64,000 nt of DNA. It comes from Mycolicibacterium septicum DSM 44393. Lineage in GTDB: Bacteria > Actinomycetota > Actinomycetes > Mycobacteriales > Mycobacteriaceae. Made by a program: the position numbers and the translations under genes. The first letter of the stretch is position 1. Each line of letters starts with the position of its first letter. Under the pieces are notes generated by a model. That model made no database searches and had not been told where the DNA came from. It saw nothing but the letters and a program-made list of their open reading frames with translations. Below, one piece after another: positions 27,201 to 35,000 of this stretch. The stretch lies in assembly GCF_000455325.1 (NCBI RefSeq), contig NZ_HG322953.1:1-64000 (forward strand), in the 5' to 3' direction.

Positions 27201-28025
27201 ATGAACGACCCACTGGCCCCCGTCGGCATCTTCGACTCCGGCGTCGGCGGACTGACCGTGGCCCGCGCGATCATCGACCAGCTGCCCGACGAGGACATCA
27301 TCTACGTCGGGGACACCGGCAACGGCCCCTACGGGCCGCTGTCCATCCCCGAGATCCGGGCGCACTCGTTGGCCATCGGCGACGACCTGGTGGCCCGCGG
27401 CGTCAAGGCTCTGGTGATCGCGTGCAACACCGCGTCGTCGGCCTGCCTACGCGACGCACGTGAGCGCTACTCGCCGGTGCCGGTGGTCGAGGTGATCCTG
27501 CCCGCGGTGCGGCGCGCGGTGGCCGCCACCCGCAACGGACGCATCGGCGTGATCGGCACCGCCGCCACCATCGCCTCCGGCGCCTACCAGGACGCGTTCG
27601 CGGCCGCGCGGGACACCGAGGTGTTCGGGGTGGCCTGTCCGCGGTTCGTCGACTTCGTCGAGCGCGGGGTCACCAGCGGCCGTCAGGTGCTCGGCCTGGC
27701 CGAGGGATACCTGGAGCCACTGCAGCGCGCCGAGGTGGACACCCTGGTGTTGGGCTGCACGCACTATCCGATGCTGTCGGGTCTGATCCAGCTGGCCATG
27801 GGCGACAACGTCACGCTGGTGTCCTCGGCTGAGGAGACGGCCAAGGACCTGCTCCGGGTGCTCACCGAGCTCGATTTGCTGAAACCCCACGAATCCGGCC
27901 CGGCCCAACGGGTGTTCGAGGCGACCGGCGATCCGGAGGCGTTCACCTCCCTCGCCGCCCGCTTCCTGGGACCGGGGCTGGACGGGGCGCGGCAGGTCCG
28001 GCGTCACGCGGGCGTCGGAAAATGA
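27201..28025 (+). CDS. murI: Glutamate racemase
   Basis: Provides D-glutamate for peptidoglycan (274 aa). Two catalytic Cys lie in VIACNTASSACLRD and LVLGCTHYPML, and the N-terminal GIFDSGVGGLTVARAI and YVGDTGNGPYG are family signatures. It corresponds to Rv1338. It is packed 4 bases behind the rhomboid gene. Confidence 0.96.
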   Translation: MNDPLAPVGIFDSGVGGLTVARAIIDQLPDEDIIYVGDTGNGPYGPLSIPEIRAHSLAIGDDLVARGVKALVIACNTASSACLRDARERYSPVPVVEVILPAVRRAVAATRNGRIGVIGTAATIASGAYQDAFAAARDTEVFGVACPRFVDFVERGVTSGRQVLGLAEGYLEPLQRAEVDTLVLGCTHYPMLSGLIQLAMGDNVTLVSSAEETAKDLLRVLTELDLLKPHESGPAQRVFEATGDPEAFTSLAARFLGPGLDGARQVRRHAGVGK

Positions 28026-28089
28026 TCTCCGTCGCCCAAACCGGCGATGTCTTGGCAACGTGCACATCGGGCATGGCAAGCTAGACACT

Positions 28090-28857
28090 GTGCGATTGAC
28101 CATCCTGGGATGCTCCGGCAGCGTTGTCGGCCCGGATTCGGCAGCCTCCGGCTATCTCGTCACCGCACCGGACACGATTCCGATGGTCGTCGACTTCGGC
28201 GGTGGCGTCTTGGGTGCGTTGCAGCGCTACGCCGATCCGAATTCGGTCAACGTGTTGCTGTCGCATCTGCATGCCGATCACTGCCTCGATCTGCCCGGCT
28301 TGTTCGTCTGGCGCCGGTATCACCCGATCCCGGCCACCGAACGCGGCCTGATGTACGGGCCGGCCAACACGTGGGCCCGGCTGGGTGCGGCGTCGTCGCC
28401 CGAAGGCGGCGAGATCGACGACTTCACCGACATCTTCGAGGTGCGGCACTGGGAGGACGGCTCCCCGGTGCAGATGGGCACGCTCAACATCACGCCGCGG
28501 CTGGTGTGTCACCCCACCGAGTCCTACGGCATGCGCTTCACCGATCCGTCCGGGGCGACGCTGGTCTACAGCGGTGACACCGGATACTGCGACGCGCTCG
28601 TCGACCTCGCCCGTGGCGCCGACGTCTTCCTGTGCGAGGCGTCGTGGACGCACGACCCCTCTCGTCCGCCCCACCTGCACCTCTCGGGCACCGAGGCGGG
28701 ACGCGCGGCCGCCGAAGCAGGCGTCGGTGAACTGCTGCTGACCCACATTCCGCCGTGGACCTCACGCGAGGACGTGATCAGCGAAGCCAAGGCCGAGTTC
28801 GACGGCCCGGTTCATGCCGTGGTGTGCGGCGAGACCTTCGACGTCACCCGGCGCTGA
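28090..28857 (+). CDS. Metallo-beta-lactamase-fold cyclic nucleotide phosphodiesterase
   Basis: A 255-aa soluble hydrolase with a binuclear zinc site: SHLHADHCLD, later HPTESYGMR, YSGDTGYC and THIPPWTS. It corresponds to Rv1339, reported as an atypical class II cAMP phosphodiesterase. If that holds here, it opposes the adenylate cyclase at 3467. GTG 28090 starts the conserved VRLTILGCSGS strand; an earlier GTG at 28060 would add 10 residues and is possible. Confidence 0.88.
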   Translation: MRLTILGCSGSVVGPDSAASGYLVTAPDTIPMVVDFGGGVLGALQRYADPNSVNVLLSHLHADHCLDLPGLFVWRRYHPIPATERGLMYGPANTWARLGAASSPEGGEIDDFTDIFEVRHWEDGSPVQMGTLNITPRLVCHPTESYGMRFTDPSGATLVYSGDTGYCDALVDLARGADVFLCEASWTHDPSRPPHLHLSGTEAGRAAAEAGVGELLLTHIPPWTSREDVISEAKAEFDGPVHAVVCGETFDVTRR

Positions 28858-28862
28858 CCCGC

Positions 28863-28868
28863 TAGGGT
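28863..28868 (+). promoter_or_regulatory. -10 box TAGGGT of rph-rdgB
   Basis: TAGGGT is followed by 6 bases and the GTG of rph at 28875, consistent with leaderless transcription. Confidence 0.5.
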
Positions 28869-28874
28869 TGGCGG

Positions 28875-29654
28875 GTGTCCAAGCGAGAAGACGGTCGTCT
28901 TGACGACGAGCTGCGCCCGGTAACCATCACCCGCGGTTTCACATCGCATCCCGCCGGATCGGTACTGGTGGAGTTCGGCCAGACCCGCGTCATGTGCACC
29001 GCCTCGGTCACCGAAGGCGTGCCGCGCTGGCGTAAGGGTTCCGGGCAGGGCTGGCTGACCGCCGAGTACGCGATGTTGCCGGCCGCCACTCACGACCGCT
29101 CGGACCGCGAATCGGTCAAGGGCCGCGTCGGCGGCCGCACCCAGGAGATCAGCCGTCTGGTCGGACGCTCGCTGCGCGCGTGCATCGACCTCGGCGCGCT
29201 GGGGGAGAACACCATCGCGATCGACTGCGACGTGCTGCAGGCCGACGGCGGTACCCGCACCGCGGCCATCACCGGCGCCTACGTCGCACTCTCCGATGCC
29301 GTGACGTATCTGGCTGCGGCCGGGCGGCTTTCCGATCCGCGCCCGCTGTCGTGTGCGATCGCGGCCGTGTCGGTGGGCGTGGTCGACGGACGCGTCCGTG
29401 TCGACCTGCCTTACGTCGAGGATTCCCGCGCCGAGGTGGACATGAACGTCGTCGCCACCGACACCGGCACCCTCGTGGAGATCCAGGGCACCGGTGAGGG
29501 CGCGACCTTCCCTCGGTCCACGCTGGACAAGATGCTCGACGCCGCGCTCGGCGCCTGCGAGCAGTTGTTCGTGATCCAGCGTGAGGCACTGGAACTGCCG
29601 TATCCGGGCGTGCTGCCGGAAGGGCCCGCGCCCAAGAAAGCGTTTGGAAGCTGA
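28875..29654 (+). CDS. rph: Ribonuclease PH
   Basis: A phosphorolytic 3'-5' exonuclease that trims tRNA 3' ends (259 aa). Family blocks seen are ELRPVTITRGFTSHPAGSVL, VPRWRKGSGQGWLTAEYAML, SDRESVKGRVGGRTQEI and the metal-site DLPYVEDSRAEVDMNVV. It corresponds to Rv1340. The stop codon abuts the rdgB start with no gap. Confidence 0.95.
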   Translation: MSKREDGRLDDELRPVTITRGFTSHPAGSVLVEFGQTRVMCTASVTEGVPRWRKGSGQGWLTAEYAMLPAATHDRSDRESVKGRVGGRTQEISRLVGRSLRACIDLGALGENTIAIDCDVLQADGGTRTAAITGAYVALSDAVTYLAAAGRLSDPRPLSCAIAAVSVGVVDGRVRVDLPYVEDSRAEVDMNVVATDTGTLVEIQGTGEGATFPRSTLDKMLDAALGACEQLFVIQREALELPYPGVLPEGPAPKKAFGS

Positions 29655-30260
29655 GTGCCCGCACTCCTTGTAGCCAGCCGTAACGCCAAGAAGCTGGCCG
29701 AGCTGCGCCGGGTGCTGGATGCCGCCGGGATCACCGGGCTGGACCTGGTGTCGCTGGCCGATGTGGCTGCGTACGACGAGGCGCCAGAAACCGGTGCGAC
29801 GTTCGAGGAGAACGCACTGGCCAAGGCTTCGGACGGCTTTCGCGCCACGGGATTGGCTTGTGTGGCAGATGATTCCGGGATCTCCGTGGACGCCCTGAAC
29901 GGGATGCCCGGGGTGCTCTCGGCGCGGTGGGCCGGCCGGCACGGGGACGACGCCGCGAACACCGCGTTGTTGCTCGGGCAGCTGGCCGATGTGCCCGACG
30001 AACGGCGCGGGGCGGCGTTCGTGTCGGCGTGTGCGCTGGTGTCTGCGTCCGGTTCCACGGTGGTGCGCGGAGAGTGGCCGGGCACGGTCACCCGCGAACC
30101 CCGCGGCGACGGCGGGTTCGGTTACGACCCGGTGTTCCTGCCCGAGGGGTCTACTTCGACGGCCGCCGAGCTGTCACCCGCCGAGAAGGACGCGGCGTCG
30201 CATCGCGGCCGGGCGCTGGCGTTGTTGGTGCCCGCGCTGCGGGAGCTGGCCGGGTCCTAG
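29655..30260 (+). CDS. rdgB: Non-canonical purine NTP pyrophosphatase
   Basis: A house-cleaning enzyme (201 aa) that hydrolyses dITP, XTP and related nucleotides so they are not built into DNA. It shows the N-terminal LLVASRNAKKLAELRRVL, the SGISVDALNGMPGV segment and the C-terminal FGYDPVFLPEG and EKDAASHRGRAL motifs. It corresponds to Rv1341. The GTG start directly follows the rph TGA, so translation is coupled. Confidence 0.94.
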   Translation: MPALLVASRNAKKLAELRRVLDAAGITGLDLVSLADVAAYDEAPETGATFEENALAKASDGFRATGLACVADDSGISVDALNGMPGVLSARWAGRHGDDAANTALLLGQLADVPDERRGAAFVSACALVSASGSTVVRGEWPGTVTREPRGDGGFGYDPVFLPEGSTSTAAELSPAEKDAASHRGRALALLVPALRELAGS

Positions 30261-30276
30261 CGGACTCGGCGGCAGG

Positions 30277-30639
30277 CTAGAGCTCGAAGCGCTTCTTGAG
30301 ATCCAGCGTGTTGAAGTGCTCGACGATGATGCCCAGGAGCGGGATCGTGCCCGCGAGCAGCACACCGATCGTCTTGCCGATGGGCCAGCGGACCTTGACC
30401 GCGAGGTTGGCCGTGAACAACAGGTAGATGAAGTACACCCAGCCGTGCACGATGCCGATCCAGCTCGGCGGGTTGTCCACCTGGACGATGTACTTGAGCA
30501 CCATCTCGTAGCACAGCGCGATCAGCCAGAGGCCCGTCGTCCAGGCCAACACGCGGTAGCCCAGCAGGGCCTTGCGGATGGTCTCCTTGGGCATCGAAAC
30601 AGGCGGCGTGACCTCGGCGCCCGGTTCTGGTGCGGTCAT
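30277..30639 (-). CDS. DUF3817 family membrane protein (Rv1342c-like)
   Basis: A 120-aa protein with three membrane helices after a 25-residue polar N-terminus; GWVYFIYLLFTANLAVKVRWP and GTIPLLGIIVEHFN are typical of DUF3817. It is of the same family as the protein at 7874-8248. The function is unknown. Its ATG overlaps the stop of the upstream lprD-like gene (ATGA). Confidence 0.85.
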   Translation of the reverse strand: MTAPEPGAEVTPPVSMPKETIRKALLGYRVLAWTTGLWLIALCYEMVLKYIVQVDNPPSWIGIVHGWVYFIYLLFTANLAVKVRWPIGKTIGVLLAGTIPLLGIIVEHFNTLDLKKRFEL

Positions 30640-31019
30640 CTGTCGGTCCTGTCTTTCTTCTCGGGCTGGGCATCGGACTTGGCCAGCTCGGCAAGGTAGG
30701 CGTTGTACTCGGACATTTCTCGGTCGTCGGCGTCTGCCGCGGCGGCCTTGGGGCGTTCGGGCAGCAGGCCCACGGGGATCTCGGTGAGCTCACCGTTATC
30801 CCGCTCCGGCGGTGCCTCCTCGTACCGGACGAACTTGTAATAGGCGTAGAAGCAGAACCCGGCGAACATCGGCCACTGCAGGGCGTAGCCGAGATTCTGG
30901 AAGGTGCCCGAAGCGGATTCGTAGCGCGTCCACTGCCACCAGGCCAGTGCGAGGCAGCCGGCGGCGCCGAGAAAGACCAGTGCGATGAGCGCTGGTCTCC
31001 TACGCCGTGTAGTGGACAT
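30636..31019 (-). CDS. lprD: Small membrane protein, LprD-like
   Basis: A 127-aa protein: a basic N-terminus, a hydrophobic helix ending GAAGC (a weak lipobox, Ala at -3), a second hydrophobic stretch and a long charged tail. The match to Rv1343c (LprD) is by order and general layout. The ATG at 31019 is 6 bases from the minus-strand -10 TACCAT (31026-31031), so the mRNA is leaderless. It is co-translated with the DUF3817 gene. Whether it is truly lipidated is open. Confidence 0.8.
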   Translation of the reverse strand: MSTTRRRRPALIALVFLGAAGCLALAWWQWTRYESASGTFQNLGYALQWPMFAGFCFYAYYKFVRYEEAPPERDNGELTEIPVGLLPERPKAAAADADDREMSEYNAYLAELAKSDAQPEKKDRTDR

Positions 31020-31025
31020 TCGTCC

Positions 31026-31031
31026 ATGGTA
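31026..31031 (-). promoter_or_regulatory. -10 box TACCAT of the lprD-like operon
   Basis: On the minus strand TACCAT is followed by 6 bases and the ATG at 31019. It faces away from the tRNA-Leu promoter. Confidence 0.5.
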
Positions 31032-31085
31032 CGGCGCGGGTCTTGAGGCCGACGAATGTGTCGAGGTGGCCCGATGTACCTGCGG

Positions 31086-31091
31086 TAGGCT
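31086..31091 (+). promoter_or_regulatory. -10 box TAGGCT of tRNA-Leu
   Basis: TAGGCT lies 13 bases before the first base of the tRNA, the expected place for a short 5' leader. I could not fix a -35 box. Confidence 0.45.
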
Positions 31092-31104
31092 GAGCGCGCT
31101 CCAT

Positions 31105-31188
31105 GCGGGCGTGGCGGAATTGGCAGACGCCCGGGCTTTAGGTGCCCGTGTTCGAAAGAGCGTGTGGGTTCGAGTCCCACCGCCCGCA
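31105..31188 (+). tRNA. tRNA-Leu (UAG anticodon)
   Basis: An 84-nt class II tRNA. Acceptor arms GCGGGCG and CGCCCGC pair fully; the D-arm is GGAATTGGCAGACGC, the anticodon stem CGGGC/GCCCG encloses TTTAGGT (anticodon TAG), a long variable arm follows, and the T-arm is GTGGG-TTCGAGT-CCCAC. The discriminator is A, as required for leucine, and CCA is not encoded. It marks the point where the gene order stops following M. tuberculosis. Confidence 0.95.
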
Positions 31189-31212
31189 CTCTTCAACCCA
31201 CGTGTGATCTCC

Positions 31213-31242
31213 AAACCTGGTACCAAATGCGGTACCAGGTTT
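31213..31242. terminator. Two-way hairpin between tRNA-Leu and channel gene
   Basis: A perfect 12-bp stem (31213-31224 with 31231-31242) around the loop AAATGC. AAA on the left and TTT on the right flank each arm, so either strand ends in T residues. It lies 24 bases after the tRNA and touches the channel stop codon, so it can end both convergent transcripts. Confidence 0.8.
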
Positions 31243-32009
31243 CACGGTCGGTGGTCGGTTCCCGACCCCTCGACGGCCGGTGACCGCAACTCCTCACGCA
31301 GCGATGCGATCTCGGCACGTAGCTCATTGATATGGGCCGCCGTCACCGCCGCCTCGGCGGATTCGTCGGCCGCCACACTCTGCACGATCCATGACGCGAT
31401 CGTCGCGGTGATGGAACCGACCAGGCTGATCCCGCCGATCATCAACAGCGCGGCGATGACTCGACCGGTCGTGGTGACCGGATACATGTCGCCGTATCCG
31501 ACGGTGGTGATGGTGGTGATCGCCCACCAGATCGCATCGCCGAAATCGGTGATGTGGGCGTCGGGCTGCCCACGCTCGGCCTGCAATACCGCCAGCGACG
31601 CGACATACACCAGCAGGATCGCACCCGAAACGGTGTAGATCACCACCTTGCCGCGGATCGCGCGACCGACGGCATTCTGGAGCACACCGATCAGCACGAC
31701 GAGACGCAGCAACCGCAGTGGTCGCAGCAGCGGCAACAGCACGATGGCCAGGTCGACGAGGTGGGTTCGGAACCAGCGCTTGCGGTCGTCGGCGAGATAC
31801 AGCCGGGCCGCATAGTCCGCGGTGAACACCGCCCACGTCAGCAGGGTCGCCAAGTCGACAGCCCGAGCCGCCAGCCCGTGCGGCTGCACCAGTACCTCGA
31901 TCGTGTAGGCGGCGAGGAACACCGCCGCCACCGCGGCCAGCGGCCATTCGGCGCGTGCCTCCCACCTGTCGAGGCGCTGTTGGATCGTCACCGCAAAAGT
32001 GTGCGACAC
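31242..32009 (-). CDS. Voltage-gated-like potassium channel
   Basis: A six-helix Kv-type ion channel (255 aa). An arginine-rich S4-like segment LLRPLRLLRLVVLIG lies near residue 100, and the selectivity filter ITTVGYGDMYPVT near 170. A C-terminal coiled coil (about 215-250: AAHINELRAEIASLREEL) probably holds the tetramer together. It is divergent from the lipoprotein gene. Start ATG 32009. Confidence 0.9.
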   Translation of the reverse strand: MSHTFAVTIQQRLDRWEARAEWPLAAVAAVFLAAYTIEVLVQPHGLAARAVDLATLLTWAVFTADYAARLYLADDRKRWFRTHLVDLAIVLLPLLRPLRLLRLVVLIGVLQNAVGRAIRGKVVIYTVSGAILLVYVASLAVLQAERGQPDAHITDFGDAIWWAITTITTVGYGDMYPVTTTGRVIAALLMIGGISLVGSITATIASWIVQSVAADESAEAAVTAAHINELRAEIASLREELRSPAVEGSGTDHRP

Positions 32010-32059
32010 AAATCCGCGACGGGCCTAGGCAACCCGGCGGATTCCGCTCTCGGCGGCCA

Positions 32060-32072
32060 GAACGTATCGTTC
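32060..32072. promoter_or_regulatory. Palindrome GAACG-TAT-CGTTC between divergent genes
   Basis: A perfect 5-3-5 inverted repeat lies midway between the channel gene and the lipoprotein gene, where an operator could serve both. It shares the CGTA/TACG core with the site at 17165. No regulator is identified. Confidence 0.35.
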
Positions 32073-32137
32073 CATCTCGCCGAGGCGCGGCGGAGGCGTA
32101 CGACGCGCGGGTGGGCGCGGAAGGGAAACGGACACAC

Positions 32138-32557
32138 GTGAGCAAGCGGATAGTCGCGTTGATTCTGGCAGTGGTGGCGATTGCCGCGGGTTGCGGTAAA
32201 GGCGATGAAGCGTCCGGGCAGACCATCACCCCCGGACACTCCCAGGCGTCCCCGTCGGGCACCTACACCGCCTTCGCGGAGGAGGGGACGGAAGAAGACG
32301 GCGTGAAGCCCTGGGTCGCGGTGGTTCGCGACAAGGCCGGCAAGGAGGTCTTCCATGACCATTCCTCCTACAGCCCCCGCAACGGCGTGATGATGACCTG
32401 GTTGCCCACCGAACCCGAACAGCTGTGGGTGTATTCGGGCGATGGAGGGGTCTACAGGATCGCTCCGGGAAGCCATGGCGGGTGGACACGGAGCGCCGTC
32501 AAGAGCGAGAACGTGCCGTCGGAGATCTCAAGTCTCTGGGAGTCTTCGCGATCCTGA
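32138..32557 (+). CDS. Small secreted lipoprotein, unknown function
   Basis: A 139-aa protein with a short signal peptide ending in the lipobox IAAGC (Cys near residue 19), then a low-complexity linker and a beta-rich domain with WVAVVRDKAGKEVFHD and TWLPTEPEQLWVYSGDG. It resembles actinobacterial WD-like or DUF lipoproteins that follow a charge-rich linker, but I do not recognise the family. AAGGGAA precedes the GTG start at 32138. Confidence 0.75.
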   Translation: MSKRIVALILAVVAIAAGCGKGDEASGQTITPGHSQASPSGTYTAFAEEGTEEDGVKPWVAVVRDKAGKEVFHDHSSYSPRNGVMMTWLPTEPEQLWVYSGDGGVYRIAPGSHGGWTRSAVKSENVPSEISSLWESSRS

Positions 32558-32612
32558 ATCGCAGCACTGCCCGTTGGGGGCAGACTCGAGGCGTGAGACG
32601 GGAGGAGAACCG

Positions 32613-32981
32613 ATGATTGACGTCCTTCCCGACATGCCCGAGGGTGTGTTCGGTATCCGAGTGTCGGGTCGAGTGCGTGGTGACGATCTGCGCGAATTCC
32701 GGCCGACGATGGACGAATTGCTCGACACCGGCGAGATCCGCATCGTCGAGGTCATCTCGCCGGACTATGAGGGATTCGGAAGCGGTGGGCTCGTCGAGGA
32801 TTTGAAGCTGGGCCTCGGTGTGTTGTTGCGCCATCACTCCGCGTTCAAACGGATCGCCGTCGTATCCGACATGGAGTGGGTCGCCCACGCCATGCACGCG
32901 TTCGCGTGGATGATTCCGGGGGAGCTCAAGGTCTTCGGGCTCGGCGAGCTCGATGCGGCCAAGGAGTGGGCCGCGGGCTGA
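32613..32981 (+). CDS. SpoIIAA-like (STAS/SEC14 fold) protein
   Basis: A 122-aa single-domain protein of the SpoIIAA-like family, with MIDVLPDMPEGVFGIRVSG at the start, VEDLKLGLGVLLRHH in the middle and FKRIAVVSDMEWV near residue 85. The fold binds lipids or nucleotides in relatives; no phosphorylatable Ser typical of anti-anti-sigma factors is obvious. GGGAGGAG lies 5 bases before the ATG. The role is unknown. Confidence 0.8.
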   Translation: MIDVLPDMPEGVFGIRVSGRVRGDDLREFRPTMDELLDTGEIRIVEVISPDYEGFGSGGLVEDLKLGLGVLLRHHSAFKRIAVVSDMEWVAHAMHAFAWMIPGELKVFGLGELDAAKEWAAG

Positions 32982-33075
32982 GGCCGGCGGGCAAGCCGAA
33001 ATCAACGCCATGGTCGTTCCGCGCGCCGAATAACGACCACAGCGTCACACTCGGCGAGCAGAAGCCAAGTAGACC

Positions 33076-34908
33076 CTACTTGTTGAACTTACCGCTCAAA
33101 TATTCAGTGCGGCAGGCATTTCGGGCCAGCTTGCCGCTCGTCGTGCGGGGGATCACGCCGGCGGCGACCATGCGCACGTCGGCCACCCGGATCTGGTGGT
33201 GGCGTGACACGGCCGCGCGGATCGCGTCGACGATCGGGCCGGGCTCGGCACGACCGGCTCCGGCTGCCCGCTCGGCGACGATCACCAGTTCTTCACCGCG
33301 GTCCCCGACCACCGAGAACGCCGCAACGTAGCCCGAGCGCACGGCGGGGGACGCTCCGCTGACGGTGGTCTCGATGTCGGTCGGGTAGTGGTTGCGCCCG
33401 TCGATCAGGATCATGTCCTTGATCCGGCCGGTGAGGTAGAGCTCGCCGTCGAGGTAGACGCCGAGGTCGCCGGTCGCCAGCCAATGGCCGTTGTCGGGCA
33501 CCTCTTCGGCGTGGCTGCCCGTCGTGAGGCGGGTCTGCAGCTTGTTGGCGAACACCCGCTCGCTCTCATCGGGTCGGCCGAAGTAGCCCTGGCCGACGTT
33601 GTTGCCGTGCAACCAGATTTCGCCGACGACACCGTCGGCGGCTTCGCCGCCGTCGCCATCGGCGATCACCGCCCACTGGTTCGGGATCGGCTGGCCGCAG
33701 GATACGTGCGCCACGGCGCCCTCGTCGGTCGGGGCGACCGTCACGGCGCGCCCGGCGCTGAGCTGCTCGCGGTCGAGGTACACGGCACTGGCCGCGGCGC
33801 TCGGGGCGATGCTGGCCACCGACAGCGTCGCCTCGGCCATCCCGTACGACGGTTTGATCGCCGTCGCGGGCAGCCCGTACGGGGCGAACGCCGAGGTGAA
33901 CTTCTCGACGGAGGCCATGGTCACCGGCTCGGAGCCGTTGAGGAGCGTGACCACGTTGGTCAGGTCCAGCGTCTCTCCCTCGGGCGGCAGGCCGCGTTCG
34001 GAAGCCAGCTCGAAGGCGAAATTCGGGGCAGCGGCGAAGGTGCGGCCGTGGGCGGCCTCTTCGGCCAGCCGCTTGATCCAGCGGTACGGGCGGCGGACGA
34101 ACGCCATCGGGTCCATCAGGCTGATGTGGCCACCGCACAGGGCTGGGAACATGATCATGATCAGGCCCATGTCGTGGTACAGCGGCAGCCAGCTGACACT
34201 GCGGATGCCGGTGTCCAGGTCGCCGGCCAGGATCATCTGGATGACGTTGGTACACACGTTGCGGTGGGTGATCTCGACGCCGGCCGGGGTACGGGTCGAC
34301 CCCGACGTGTATTGCAGGTACGCGATGTCGTCGATGTTGACGTCGGGGCTGACGTACATCTCGGCCAGCGTGTCCGGGACGGCGTCGACGGCGATCACGC
34401 GGGGGCGCTCGGCGGCAGGCAGCGTCTTGATGAAGGCGCGGACCGATTCGGCCGCAGAGGTCGTGGTGAGCACCGCCGTCGGTTTGGCGTCGGACAGCAC
34501 CGCGGCCAGTCGCTCGGCGTGACCCGCCAGGGCCGGCGCGAACAGTGGGACGGCGATGTTGCCGGCGTGCACCGCCGCGAAGAACGCCGCGACGTACTCG
34601 ACACCCTGCGGGGCCAGGATCGCCACCCGGTCGCGGGGCTTGGTGACCTGCTGCAGTCGGGCGCCGACAGCGCACACCTGCGACCACAGGGCGTTCCAGC
34701 TGAGCTCGACGGCGCGGCCGTCGGGATCGGTCGAGTAGTCCAGGAAGCGATACGACGGCTCATCCCCAAAGATGAACCGGTTGCGATCCAGGAACGACGT
34801 CAGTGTGAGGCCGTCGGGTACGACGATCGTGCCGTCGTCGCGAACGTAGTTCTCGATGTTCGACGCCGACGATTCAACAGCACTGGTTGCAGCGGGATCC
34901 CGACCCAT
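33076..34908 (-). CDS. Fatty-acyl-AMP ligase (FadD32-like FAAL)
   Basis: An adenylate-forming enzyme (610 aa) that activates a fatty acid as acyl-AMP for transfer to an acyl carrier or polyketide synthase. Motifs are YTSGSTRTPAGV (P-loop), KPSYGMAEATL, TGDLGVYLDG and GRIKDMILIDGRNHYPTDIE; the last is strongly FadD32-like. FadD32 loads Pks13 for mycolic acids, but no pks13 or accD4 is near, so this is a stand-alone paralogue. The ATG at 34908 lies 8 bases behind the minus-strand -10 TAGTCT (34917-34922). Genes on both sides are unrelated. Confidence 0.88.
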   Translation of the reverse strand: MGRDPAATSAVESSASNIENYVRDDGTIVVPDGLTLTSFLDRNRFIFGDEPSYRFLDYSTDPDGRAVELSWNALWSQVCAVGARLQQVTKPRDRVAILAPQGVEYVAAFFAAVHAGNIAVPLFAPALAGHAERLAAVLSDAKPTAVLTTTSAAESVRAFIKTLPAAERPRVIAVDAVPDTLAEMYVSPDVNIDDIAYLQYTSGSTRTPAGVEITHRNVCTNVIQMILAGDLDTGIRSVSWLPLYHDMGLIMIMFPALCGGHISLMDPMAFVRRPYRWIKRLAEEAAHGRTFAAAPNFAFELASERGLPPEGETLDLTNVVTLLNGSEPVTMASVEKFTSAFAPYGLPATAIKPSYGMAEATLSVASIAPSAAASAVYLDREQLSAGRAVTVAPTDEGAVAHVSCGQPIPNQWAVIADGDGGEAADGVVGEIWLHGNNVGQGYFGRPDESERVFANKLQTRLTTGSHAEEVPDNGHWLATGDLGVYLDGELYLTGRIKDMILIDGRNHYPTDIETTVSGASPAVRSGYVAAFSVVGDRGEELVIVAERAAGAGRAEPGPIVDAIRAAVSRHHQIRVADVRMVAAGVIPRTTSGKLARNACRTEYLSGKFNK

Positions 34909-34916
34909 AACCCGTA

Positions 34917-34922
34917 AGACTA
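34917..34922 (-). promoter_or_regulatory. -10 box TAGTCT of the FAAL gene
   Basis: On the minus strand TAGTCT is followed by 8 bases and the ATG at 34908; a nearly leaderless start. Confidence 0.45.
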
Positions 34923-35000
34923 ATAGCGGCTCTAATAAAGCCTGGCAGCGTGGTCGGGTGTGGGTTGTCACCGGGTACCGAAAATGTGTCGTGCGTCTCT

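Noticed and set aside
31105..31188. tRNA-Leu considered as an attachment site of a mobile island
   Set aside because: No integrase, transposase or direct repeat of the tRNA end is visible in the following 30 kb.
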